From contig NW_006917096.1 of the NCBI RefSeq assembly GCF_000516985.1, positions 3,705,606 to 3,769,605 of the forward strand: a DNA stretch of 64,000 nucleotides, read 5' to 3'. This document shows, in pieces, positions 1 through 9,223 of the stretch. The notes below the pieces were generated by a model, which saw only the letters and a program-made list of their open reading frames with translations, had not been told where the DNA came from and made no database searches. The position numbers and the translations under genes are program-made. Numbering within the stretch: the stretch's first letter is position 1; each line of letters starts with the position of its first letter. The stretch is from Pestalotiopsis fici W106-1. Lineage: Eukaryota; Ascomycota; Sordariomycetes; Amphisphaeriales; Sporocadaceae.

Positions 1-891
1 CTTGGAAAAGGCCGGCACGATTACTCTTTCGGCATCGACCTTTCTTTGTTGCTATGTTACGTGGACAGAGAGCTGCTAGACTCGGATCTCAACACGAGGC
101 AATCCCTGGATCCGACACGTGTATTTTACACCGTTCGTGCCACGGTTCGAGGACTGGGTTGCCTCAGATTGCAGCGCTCCAAGACAATGAATCTTACGTC
201 TGTCCGACTTGATGCACCCAATATTCCCTGGTTATCGACGGGGACACGGCCGCCCTGGCAATCCTGTCACGTTCTCCCCTTTGATATAAAGGAGCAGAAA
301 CTTGAGTTGCCTCCAGGAAAAGGCGATTTCCTCCCCGTGTACAGACCGGCGCTGGTGGTCAGAGCGGCCATTGATGATGGATTTCGCCCCCTCCATTTTG
401 GAGACTGTCTAGGTCTTAGACTATGGATTTCATCATCGGCCTGCCTCACCGACCAATTGGATATTCGCTTGAGAAGCATTCGTCTGTCGTTGATTGACTT
501 GACAATCCCTAGAGCTCGCGAGTCGATACCATTGGATCACAGCAGTATGGAATTTGCAACAAGACGGATGGACTTTCCCCTGAAACCAAAATCTGGTTGG
601 GATCATGTTGAAATTGACTCGTGCACATGGCGATCGTGTGAATTGCCTGGATTTGCAGCTATAGGCGACCCAAAAGCCACAGAGGGCCACGAACACCTGC
701 TGCAAGTGCTGTGCGAGTTTTCATGGAAGAAAGCATTAGGCAACACGGTGAGTGGACTTGATGGATAAATGCGTACTTGGCAAATGCTGATAATAGAACT
801 GAAGTTTGCAAGCGTATTAATACCCGTGTCTATTGTCATCGGGGACAATGACGGAAAGAATATGGCTGCCGAGGATTTGCTTAGTACATGA
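1..891 (+). CDS. arrestin-like protein, 3' part (5' end outside window)
   Basis: The reading frame is open from base 1, so the gene begins upstream of the window. Exons are 1-747 and 805-891, with stop TGA at 889-891. The intron 748-804 has donor GTGAGT, branch CTGAT and acceptor GAAG. The protein has beta-rich stretches typical of fungal arrestin-like (ART/PalF-type) proteins: an LGKGRHDYSFGIDL strand near the start, a VFYTVRATV strand, and later LRSIRLSLIDLTI, which resembles the arrestin C-lobe 'hsI.l.L...T..R' strand. Family members act as adaptors for ubiquitin ligases in transporter endocytosis. No PY motif is visible in the part present. The family assignment rests on pattern resemblance, so a related beta-sandwich protein remains possible. 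Confidence 0.6.
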
Positions 892-1383
892 CAATGGATA
901 CATAATTTACGTGTCATATTCTTTACGCGTAAACCTAATTATTACGAATATCCGTCTACTCATGGGTTATTTCATTGGGCAACGATTAATCATGTTCGAT
1001 GATCCAAAGATGGAGTGACGCTCATCAACGCAGGGTCCTCAGCCCCAGGAATCATGTCTCGCTTTGGTACTTTTCAGATTGAATTTCTTATATTTTGAGA
1101 ATTATGGCTGGTTTTGACTATTAAAGAGCCCGAGAGCCTTCACATAGTGGGAGAGTTGACACGGTAGGTAGTATGAACGTGAAACTTTGGGGTCGCTCAG
1201 GAAGTCGATTTATGGCGTGGGGCCAGTCCGGGTTAGGGTTGTATGAGTGCTCGGTCGAGATAAGTGGCAGAAACCCCGTGTCCCCCCTAGAGTCGCGCCC
1301 TGTAATTTCGGCCACTGACTTGGCGTTTCGCGCCATAATTCCGACTTTGGTAAACAACCACCCGTCCGACCCACGTATCTTGT
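892..1383. other. intergenic, convergent 3' ends
   Basis: Lies between the arrestin-like gene and the SDR gene, which converge. I see no gene. Short open frames here overlap the SDR 3' side and show no domain. Confidence 0.6.
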
Positions 1384-2208
1384 TTACGTGGGGCCAGTTG
1401 AGGATGTGATGCCACCATCCACCACTAGCTTCTGGCCCGTGATATATCGAGCTTCGTCCGATACAAGGAAGACTACGGCATTCGCCACGTCCCAAGCATC
1501 TCCCATTTTGCCCATAGGAACCTGGTCGTCTCTCATCTTCTTGAACTGTTCGTATCCACCCTCGACAGCAAAGCGGGTGGACAGACTCTTGGTGTATGGC
1601 GTCTCCATCAAACCCGGAACGACACTGTTCAGGCGCACCCCTCGTTTGGCATATATGACCGCTGTGGCCTTCACAAACTGGTTGATCGCCGCCTTGGCCG
1701 TGTTGTACGCGATCTGGGGTTTGCCAATGTATCGCAAGCCTGCAATGCTCGACACGCACACAATAGCGCCGCCGTTCGGCTGTTGTTCCATCACGGGCAA
1801 TACGTGATGGCAGGCCAGGTAGACACTCTTCAGATTGATATCCATTTGCGAGTCCCACGTCGACTCGGACATTGTAGCCGGGCATCCTGGCTGAGACTGT
1901 CCAACGTTGGCGATGAGGATATCTATGCGCCCGTGTTTCGTCACGCAAGCATCGACAAGCGCCTTTACAGAATCCGACGAGGTCGCGTCGACAACCATGA
2001 CATCGCATTGTCCGCCTTTGCTCGCGATAGTTTCTGTTGTCTTGGCCGTGGATGGCAGCGATCTATTGCCACCGAAGATAACAGCCCCTTGCTGCGCAAG
2101 AGCGACCGCACATGCAGCGCCGATGCCCCAGCCGTCCGTGCCGGTTTGGCCAAGACCAATGACTACTGCGACTTTTCCTTTGAGATTCAGCATAATGTCG
2201 AAATTCAC
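1384..2208 (-). CDS. SDR-family NAD(P)-dependent oxidoreductase
   Basis: Intronless, 274 aa, a usual length for a classical short-chain dehydrogenase. The cofactor loop lies at residues 18-30 (G-L-G-Q-T-G-T-D-G-W-G-I-G), a glycine-rich motif with a small insertion. N101-V-G103 replaces NNAG, and catalytic Ser153/154, Tyr168 and Lys172 (YNTAK) are present. The C-terminal VVDGG is typical of the family. Translation can start at M1 or M6 (MLNLKGK); M1 is taken. It is divergently transcribed from the IlvD/Edd dehydratase across a 596-bp shared promoter and lies near a lactonase, so oxidation of a free sugar to a sugar lactone is the inferred role. Substrate and NAD/NADP preference cannot be read from the sequence. 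Confidence 0.9.
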   Translation of the reverse strand: MNFDIMLNLKGKVAVVIGLGQTGTDGWGIGAACAVALAQQGAVIFGGNRSLPSTAKTTETIASKGGQCDVMVVDATSSDSVKALVDACVTKHGRIDILIANVGQSQPGCPATMSESTWDSQMDINLKSVYLACHHVLPVMEQQPNGGAIVCVSSIAGLRYIGKPQIAYNTAKAAINQFVKATAVIYAKRGVRLNSVVPGLMETPYTKSLSTRFAVEGGYEQFKKMRDDQVPMGKMGDAWDVANAVVFLVSDEARYITGQKLVVDGGITSSTGPT

Positions 2209-2804
2209 ACCCTTTTGAGACCTTGACAGGAGATGAGGAGCTAAATTCAGGGCGACAACCTTCTCTCTCTATCTCTTTTCCCCTTCTGAGGAACGAAAAC
2301 GAAAAGCTGCTGGAATATTTCCGTCAGAAAAAAGACAAAATGCGACTCAAGGTTGATTTGCAATCATTTTTCTATCTGAGAAGTAGATGTCACTTCGCGT
2401 CTTTGCAATGGCCAAAGCTGCTATCATCGGAATATGGAACATTCCGCGTCTGCAGGGCACCAGTTGAGCGAGTCGGAAGACGCAATCACATCCATACTAC
2501 ACATGACGGGCCGTGGTCCGACTAGACGGCAAAACTCCGTCCGCTCCGTCTAGCACCAGCGCCGTCTCGCGGACTTTGTCCGTCTCTCGCCCCCCGCCCT
2601 TTGGTCCCCCACAGGACTACTGGGTTAAGCCTTTATAATGAAATGTCTTTATTCTTATTGGCTACGAATAAATGTTTTGTTTCCGTTTCGCCTGGACCGT
2701 CAAATGTGCGTTCCTTCATATCATTCAACAGTTGCCATAATTGGCTGTTCACTCACGCGACACTTATTGCCTTATTGACCTCTGGACCGCAGAGTCTTAC
2801 AGAA
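2209..2804. promoter_or_regulatory. bidirectional promoter between SDR and dehydratase
   Basis: This is the only spacer between two divergently transcribed genes of an inferred shared pathway. It holds a dense cluster of CCGTC/GACGG pentamers at 2505-2584, listed separately. A CT-rich stretch lies near the SDR start at about 2258-2285. Confidence 0.6.
2505..2584. promoter_or_regulatory. six CCGTC/GACGG pentamers in 80 bp
   Basis: CCGTC occurs at 2537, 2546, 2562 and 2580, and its complement GACGG at 2505 and 2525. CCG at 2518-2520 and CGG at 2527-2529 also form an everted CCG-N6-CGG pair. Zn2Cys6 regulators commonly bind CGG/CCG triplets, so these are candidate operator sites for co-regulating the flanking SDR and dehydratase genes. 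Binding is inferred. Confidence 0.45.
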
Positions 2805-4935
2805 ATGTCCGAGAACGAGCAACAGCAAGGTGACACCAGCGAGTCCCGTCATACAGATTATGACATTTCCAAGGCGATACAGTCGACCCACGGTCTGCGC
2901 CAAGGCCTGACATCATACGGAGATGCACACTTTTCCTTGTTCCTTCGCAAGGTCTTTATCAAGGCGCTTGGGTACAGCGAAGATGCATTGAGCCGACCTA
3001 TTATCGGTGTTATCAATACGTATTCGGGATTCAATCCGTGCCATGCCAATGTCCCCCAATTGATAGATGCTGTCAAGCGTGGTGTTCAGCTCTCTGGTGG
3101 CCTTGCTATCGACTTTCCGACGATCAGTATACACGAGTCGTTTTCATCGCCCACCAGCATGTTCCTGCGTAACCTCATGAGTATGGACACGGAGGAGATG
3201 ATCAAGGCGCAACCTTGCGATTCTGTTATCCTCATTGGCGGTACGCTCGATCCTGGACCCTTCCAATCTCCTTGTCTTGCTTGCGCACTGCCTGCCTCAG
3301 CATCTCTTGGGTCTCCTACTAACAAGAGGGCTTGGCCCTATGCTATAGGCTGTGACAAGACGACACCTGCCCAGCTCATGGGAGCTCTGTCCGCCAACAA
3401 GCCAGCTGTGCACCTCGTAACGGGGCCAATGATGCCCGGCAGCCACCGCGGAGTTCGCGTCGGCGCCTGCACCGATTGCCGCAATAACTGGGCAGCATTC
3501 CGGGCTGGCAAGATTGACATTGAAGATATTTCAGCGATCAATGATGAGCTGGCACCAACAGCCGGTACTGTAAGCAACTTCCGATGTCATATCTCTCCCT
3601 TTCCGAGTTGTCTCATGAGCAAGCATTGCCCAAATTGGTGCTGCAAAAGAGCATACTCAGACAAATTGCTCAAAAGAGTTGCTTCAAACTCATTTATCTA
3701 CCCGAATAGGCAATTGCTAACACATGATGTTGTAGTGTGGCGTTATGGGCACCGCCAGTACTATGGCTTGCATCCTCGTTGCCCTGGGTCTCATGCCATT
3801 CGCTGGCGCCTCAGCACCGGCCGTCTCGTCGTCGCGACTACGCATAGCCGAGGAAACCGGTCGCATTGCAGTGCAGCTGGCCACTAACAAAAAGCTAAAT
3901 CCACAATCGCTACTTTCGCGAGATTCTTTTCTAAATGCCATCACCGTATTGCAGGCTATTGGTGGCTCGACCAATGCTGTTGTACATTTAATGGCTATAA
4001 TTGGTCGTCACCCCAACGTTGCAGGCACTATTACACTGGATACAATCGACGAGATCGGCCGCAAAACACCATTGCTAGTCGACCTCAAGCCGAGCGGCGA
4101 TAACTACATGACTGATTTCCATAACTCTGGAGGCATGTTGTCGCTTTTATACAAGCTTAAGCCGCTATTGCACCTTGGTGCTTTAACATATACTGGTTCT
4201 ACGTTGGGCGAAGAGATGGCTCGGTTTGCGCCGATGAAGATTCCCCAACAGCTCAGCCACATCCAACCTTTTGATAACCCGTTGTATCCAGCCTCATCAT
4301 TGGTAGTATTACGTGGTAATCTAGCACCGAATGGTGCTATTATGAAGGCGAGCGCATCCAAAGACCGCCGCCTTTTACAACACAAGGGCCAGGCCGTTGT
4401 ATTTCGGAATTCAGAAGATATGGCGCGGCGGCTGGATGACCCAGCACTGCCCGTGACAGCCGACAGTGTACTCGTTTTACAGCATATCGGTCCTAAAGGG
4501 AACCCTGGTATGCCCGAGGCTGGTCTCACTCCTATCCCGACCAAGCTTGCTTCGCAAGGAGTTATGGATATGCTACGATTATCGGATGGTCGTATGAGCG
4601 GTACTGCTGGCGGCACCATTGTCTTGCACATCTCCCCCGAATCGGCCCATCCCACCTCGGTCTTGGGAATTGTTCGTGATGGCGATACTATCATTTGCGA
4701 TGTGGCGAATCGCATACTACGGGTCGAGATTTCCGACGTTGAGATTGCAGCTCGTCAAAAACAGAGAATGGAGACTCCCGAGGACGCTGCCGGTCTAATC
4801 ATGCCCGATGGACCTGTTGCTACAGAGAGAGGCTACCGCGGATTGTACAAACGAACTGTGTTGCAGGCTGACAAGGGTGCTGACTTTGACTTCTTGACTG
4901 CGCAGGGTCCTGAACCCCAGAGGCAACGGGATTAG
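2805..4935 (+). CDS. IlvD/Edd-family dehydratase (dihydroxy-acid or sugar-acid dehydratase)
   Basis: Exons 2805-3240, 3349-3569 and 3736-4935 total 1857 nt, or 618 aa. The start is the ATG of MSENEQQQ; upstream in-frame sequence is not family-like. The three expected Fe-S ligand cysteines are present: Cys79 (NPCH), Cys147 (GGCDKTTPA) and Cys220 (TCGVMGTAST). The C-terminal domain carries the DGRMSG motif. The family dehydrates 2,3-dihydroxy acids to 2-keto acids, either in branched-chain amino acid synthesis or in sugar-acid (arabonate, xylonate, gluconate) breakdown. No mitochondrial presequence is evident, and neighbours are an SDR, a lactonase and two carriers, so sugar-acid catabolism is preferred over ILV3 function. 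Intron 1 is a stop-free multiple of three. Intron 2 is an introner-like element. Confidence 0.88.
3570..3735 (+). mobile_element. introner-like element, copy A (intron 2 of the dehydratase)
   Basis: A 166-nt intron with donor GTAAGC, branch TGCTAACAC and acceptor TTGTAG, nearly identical to the intron at 63282-63447. Gapless alignment by eye gives 22 differences. Nucleotides 3-10 (AAGCAACT) are perfectly complementary to nucleotides 108-115 (AGTTGCTT). Just 5' of the branch site is a degenerate hairpin with loop CCCGAA. Insertion is phase 0, between Thr219 and the TGT codon of Cys220. The sequence also reads through without a stop in the preceding frame for many codons before shifting. Confidence 0.8.
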
Positions 4936-5802
4936 CTACAATCCAGTGCAGCATATGTAGAAGAATTCAAAATGTCGAGTTTCTTGTGCCGATGAGTGGA
5001 AACTTCACTCCTTGTCGAATCAATGGATGAGAGAGATTTGGCCCGTGAGGTGGCCAGGTCATGTCTAGCACGTATGCCATGAATGACATTACTGGAATTT
5101 ATCTAGCTATGAGGTTTAACTACATATCCATCATGAAGTTTCTCAGCAGCTGCACTCCTACAGCAGAGTCCTTGTCGTTGAAAGCGGCCTTTAACTCACT
5201 CATGTTGTTCCGTTGGATCCTGCAAAGAGGTCCAGAGAGCGGACAAGCTCCGTCCCGCATCCGGGTTTCTTTTCGCTGTATCATCCAGCGTGGAAGACAC
5301 CAGCCCCATCAGAATTAGAGTTTTTTTCTTCTTCTTCGCCCTGTGAAAGATACTCGTCAGTCAGGAGTGTAATCATGCCATCCAATGCTTACTCTTAAGC
5401 ATTACAGACTCGTAATGGTCCATGACTGAAACGAAGCCATAGTGGCTCGAAGCGTCGTATGCCATGTTCAAATGATACGCAATTGTTCAAAATGAAGAGT
5501 CGAAGGTTTGGAAGATGCTCTTTTGATACAAAGACTACATGTGCACGAACAAAGGAAGTAGAAATTCTTTTTATTCATACTCGTAGCATCCATGAGGGTC
5601 TATATGTACCTATGTAGGTTAGTGCTTTAAGCCACAAGCATCTGCCATACTGCGGTGTACCACCTGATTGCGGCTCACGGCGTATTATTTCTATCATACT
5701 ACCAAGAAAACAAATATGAAATTCTAAGTTGCTATCTAGTAATTGGTAGGGGAAGCTGATTGACAAAATAAAACTATCCTGAAAAGAGTGCGCTTGGCTA
5801 CC
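4936..5802. other. intergenic, convergent 3' ends
   Basis: Separates the dehydratase and MFS genes, which converge. No gene, RNA gene or clear repeat is recognised. Presumably it holds both 3' UTRs. Confidence 0.6.
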
Positions 5803-7458
5803 CTAGAGCTCGTATCGGTAATCCCGGGCCATGTCGGCGTCGCCGCCCATGTCAATCGGAATACCAATTTCGGGGCGTCCATACTTCTTGTCCCTCGACC
5901 TGTTTTCTCTAAATAACAAAAAGCTCATTAAAATTGCAGCAACTGCCGTGGTAAGCGTCAGAGCACCAGAAACGGCGTTGCCCATCAGGTAGTGGGGAGC
6001 ATCCTCGGCAGGGTAAATGGTGGACGCTGCAACACCAACAGCATGAGTGACAGCAATCACAACACCAATACCAGTGCCAGCTTTGCTATCTCCCGCAAAT
6101 GTAGATGAGATCCAGGCTAGGGTTAGAGGAAATGCCATGTACGTTCCCTGAGGACACAAGAGTCAGCGATGCTCCTTGGCCAGGGGTGTCAGCCTTAGAA
6201 AAGTTCTTACAGCAATGGCTAATATGCAGACACCATAACGGGACTTTTGGTCGCTGAGGGTGCCCAGTAGTATGTAGCCAATACCAGCAATCAATCCCCC
6301 AAGCGCGATAAAGGGTCCTCTCATACGGAAACGGTCCGACAACCAGGCAGTAACGAGCAGGACAAAGTATGCAACGCCGTACACAGGGGCTGTCATCAAG
6401 TTGGCCTCGACTGATTTATAGCCCAGTGTGCCCACAATGGTTGGTAGGAACACCGCACTGACAGCAAGAGACAAGGATAGCCCAGAGTAGATGAAGACGA
6501 AAAGATACAGGCGGTAGTCTTTGAAAGCGCTTTTATCAAATGTGAGTCAAGATCATTTAGTCCAGTCCGCCCAGGGAATTGACTCACCCTCTTATCTGAA
6601 CCCAGTTGATTCCATCGTCCGAGTTCTTGGTAAATCGAGTCCGACGGCTCAAAATGATCAAGTGCTCTTCATCTGTGAACCAGTGTGATTTGCCCATCTC
6701 AGGGCGGCCGGGAGGAACCCAAAATGTCAGCAGACCAAACACAATAGTGGGTAAACCCTCAACCATGAACAATACCTGCCACGCAGCAGGTTTGTGGAAT
6801 CCAGCATTGCCAACACCGTACGCAATGAGACCCGATATCACGCCGCTTGCGGCGCTCATTCCCGCGTATGCTGCGATGCGTAGGGAGAGCTCGGACTTGA
6901 GATACCAGAAACTCAAATACAGGGCACAGCCTGGTGCGAATGATGCTTCAAAAAACTCCCAAGAAGAAGCGAATGGCTATTAGGCCACCGGGATTTGTGC
7001 ATGCAGCCTGTAGACAACTGACGGAGCCCCATCCGATGGCGCAAAGACCGAGCCAAGTAGAAGGCTTGATGACCTTGAGCATGAGGCCCCCGATCGTGCC
7101 AAAGAGGAATGTCCCAATATAAAATGAGGCCGACGCGAGTTGGTACATGGAGCTGTTGAGATGCAAATCGGTGGCGAGGCCAATGTTACGGGCGTTTCCG
7201 ATGTTGCTCCTAGACGACGGAGAAGAAGAATTAGCATTTCCAGTCCAGTGAGGTGAGGAAGGCTTTCGAATCAATCACAACGCACCGGTCAAGATATGAG
7301 AGCAGATACAATATCATTATCCAGACGAGGATGGTCCGGTCGAGCTTGCGAACAAGGCGGCGCTCCTTTTCGGCATCGGAGGACAGAGGCTGCGAAGAGG
7401 ACGCAATGACCTTGGCACTCTCAATGTGGTCACACTCGTTTTTGGAAGAGGGCTGCAT
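5803..7458 (-). CDS. MFS transporter, anion:cation symporter (Dal5-like) family, one apparent frameshift
   Basis: Exons 7458-7286, 7209-6588, 6529-6211 and 6147-5803; introns of 76, 58 and 63 nt. The protein starts MQPSSKNE and has the family's first helix (ILVWIMILYLLSYLDRSNIGNAR), RFFLGVFEASFAPG, FWYLKSELSLR and a hydrophilic C-tail. Twelve helices are expected from the family, which imports carboxylate-like solutes such as nicotinate, allantoate or sugar acids. Exon 2 does not stay in frame: a run of six T (minus strand, 6950-6955) where five are needed turns GVFEAS into GVF-stop. The rest of the protein is conserved in the shifted frame, so this is either a recent one-base lesion or a sequencing/assembly indel. 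It sits between the dehydratase and the lactonase. Confidence 0.8.
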
Positions 7459-8184
7459 TGTCGAATGGTCTCTATCTCTTGCGGACCTGAATTGGTCAAT
7501 CTATCAACTAGACGAATTGTACTTTATGATGGCTTGTTTGAATTATAATAGTAAAAGCATTGAACTGTAATATTGAAAGAAATCACAGAAAACATAACCC
7601 GCTGGGGACTTGGCACACTCTAGTTGATCAAGTATGTATCCTCCTCGCCCCAGGCATCTCATAAGCTTCCGTCAAGCAAGTGGAACCAAACGGCCAAGAT
7701 CCGGGGTCCCCGCAAGGTGAACTGATGGCGTTGGCTTGGCTTCTGGAGTCCACTGAGCATAGAATACCTTGTATTTCGTACCATCTGGAGACTGATACGA
7801 GGTAGCGTCGGTCGTGGAGATTACGGCGGTGTGGGCAGATATCCCCTCCTGAATATCCAACCCATGCTTGAGTACGAAGGAGAAACTCCGCGCTTCGGAC
7901 TATTCCGATATGCCATCAACACCAGACCACCCGGGCTCCACCATGGTAGAAGCCGCCGCTAAATGTACGTTGATGGGGGTCTTTAACGATCGCGACAAGA
8001 AGAGGACTTGCGCGGAAATGGCGTATGGAGATGTTTGACTGCATTCGAAATATCTTCCCTCGAGCCGACCCCGAGCCTGATTGCTCCCGAATGCCGGTCT
8101 ACAGCACAGAGAGACATATGACGGCCATCCCTTGACTGCCTATCGCTGTATCGAGCTCAATTCCGCCTCCCTGTCAACTCTGCC
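7459..8184. other. divergent intergenic region, MFS and lactonase
   Basis: Shared upstream region of two divergent genes. A 62-codon minus-strand frame at 7672-7860 has no recognisable domain and is not called. One CCGTC pentamer occurs near 7667. Confidence 0.5.
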
Positions 8185-9099
8185 ATGCTTTCTTCACTCT
8201 GGGAACAGCCTGAAAAAGTGCAGGCAGAGATTTTCTCGGCGTTGCCAGACTCCTTTCGACAGCTTGGTCAGTCTGAGCACTCTCGCAACCAAAAGCGCGG
8301 CCGGCCGCTGGACTCTTTTCTTGAAGGTCCATTGGTACGAAATGGCATCCTGTACTTGACCGATATCCCCTACGGACGTATCTTTGCGCTGGATCTTTCC
8401 ACCAGGGTATGGACATTGGTGGTCCAGTATGACGGCGAGCCAAATGGGCTCGCGTGGCACGAAGGCCGCCAAAAGATTCTCATTGCCGATTTCAAGTGCG
8501 GTATTCTGGAGCTTGATCTCAATGACCGAAAAGTCACAACGCTCATGGATCGCTTCAACGGCGAAAGGCTCAAGGGTCCAAATGACCTTGTTGTAGCCCG
8601 CGATGGGACAATTATTTTCACCGATCAGGGCATGAGCGGACTTCAAGATCCGAGTGGCAGGGTCTACCGCATAGGTACCGACTGCCGGGTTGATGTTTTG
8701 CTCCGAAACTGCCCTTCACCCAATGGCCTAGTGCTTGACGTCAGCCAGACGTCTCTGTTTGTCGCAATGACCCGGGATAACAGCATATGGCTCGCGCCAC
8801 TGTATCCTGATGGCAGTGTCCAACGCACTGGCCGCTTTTCAAGTTATTTCGGCGTCGGAGGACCCGATGGAATGGCCACTGATATTGAAGGCAATATCTT
8901 CGTAGCTCATTCTACCCTTGGCACGGTCTTTGTGCATCGCAAAGATGGCACATTGCGGACTAGGATTCTGACTGGGCATCTCGGACAAGGCACCACAAAT
9001 CTCACCTGGGGCGGCGATGACGGAAGGCTCTTGTATATAGTGGAGAGTGAAAGTGGCTCTGTACTGACGGTGACATGGCACTGTGCTGGAGTTTGCTAG
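8185..9099 (+). CDS. SMP-30/gluconolactonase-family protein
   Basis: Intronless, 304 aa, normal for an SMP-30/LRE six-bladed propeller. Family features include an acidic metal-ligand start region (FLEGPLVRNGILYLTDI, with the Glu of EGP), NGLAWH, GPNDLVVARDGTIIFTD (Asn and Asp ligands), SPNGLVLD, GGPDGMATDIEGN and the late GTTNLTWGG. These proteins hydrolyse sugar lactones in a divalent-metal-dependent way. Beside an SDR and a sugar-acid dehydratase, it would supply the free aldonic acid. There is no signal peptide, so it is likely cytosolic. The final residues (TWHCAGVC) are atypical and could reflect a missed 3' intron. Confidence 0.88.
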   Translation: MLSSLWEQPEKVQAEIFSALPDSFRQLGQSEHSRNQKRGRPLDSFLEGPLVRNGILYLTDIPYGRIFALDLSTRVWTLVVQYDGEPNGLAWHEGRQKILIADFKCGILELDLNDRKVTTLMDRFNGERLKGPNDLVVARDGTIIFTDQGMSGLQDPSGRVYRIGTDCRVDVLLRNCPSPNGLVLDVSQTSLFVAMTRDNSIWLAPLYPDGSVQRTGRFSSYFGVGGPDGMATDIEGNIFVAHSTLGTVFVHRKDGTLRTRILTGHLGQGTTNLTWGGDDGRLLYIVESESGSVLTVTWHCAGVC

Positions 9100-9223
9100 G
9101 TCATGCCTGCTTTTTCTCACCACCACCCCTCCCTTTCCCCCTTTTGGCGTCTCTCTTCTTTTGCGTAATTTTTTGTAAATATTTTCTGGTAGTTTTTCTG
9201 CTCAAGCTGTGGAAGTATGATCA

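Noticed and set aside
2805..4935. Assignment of the dehydratase as ILV3
   Set aside because: It has no mitochondrial presequence and sits among sugar-acid-type genes; the family is certain but the ILV3 role is not.
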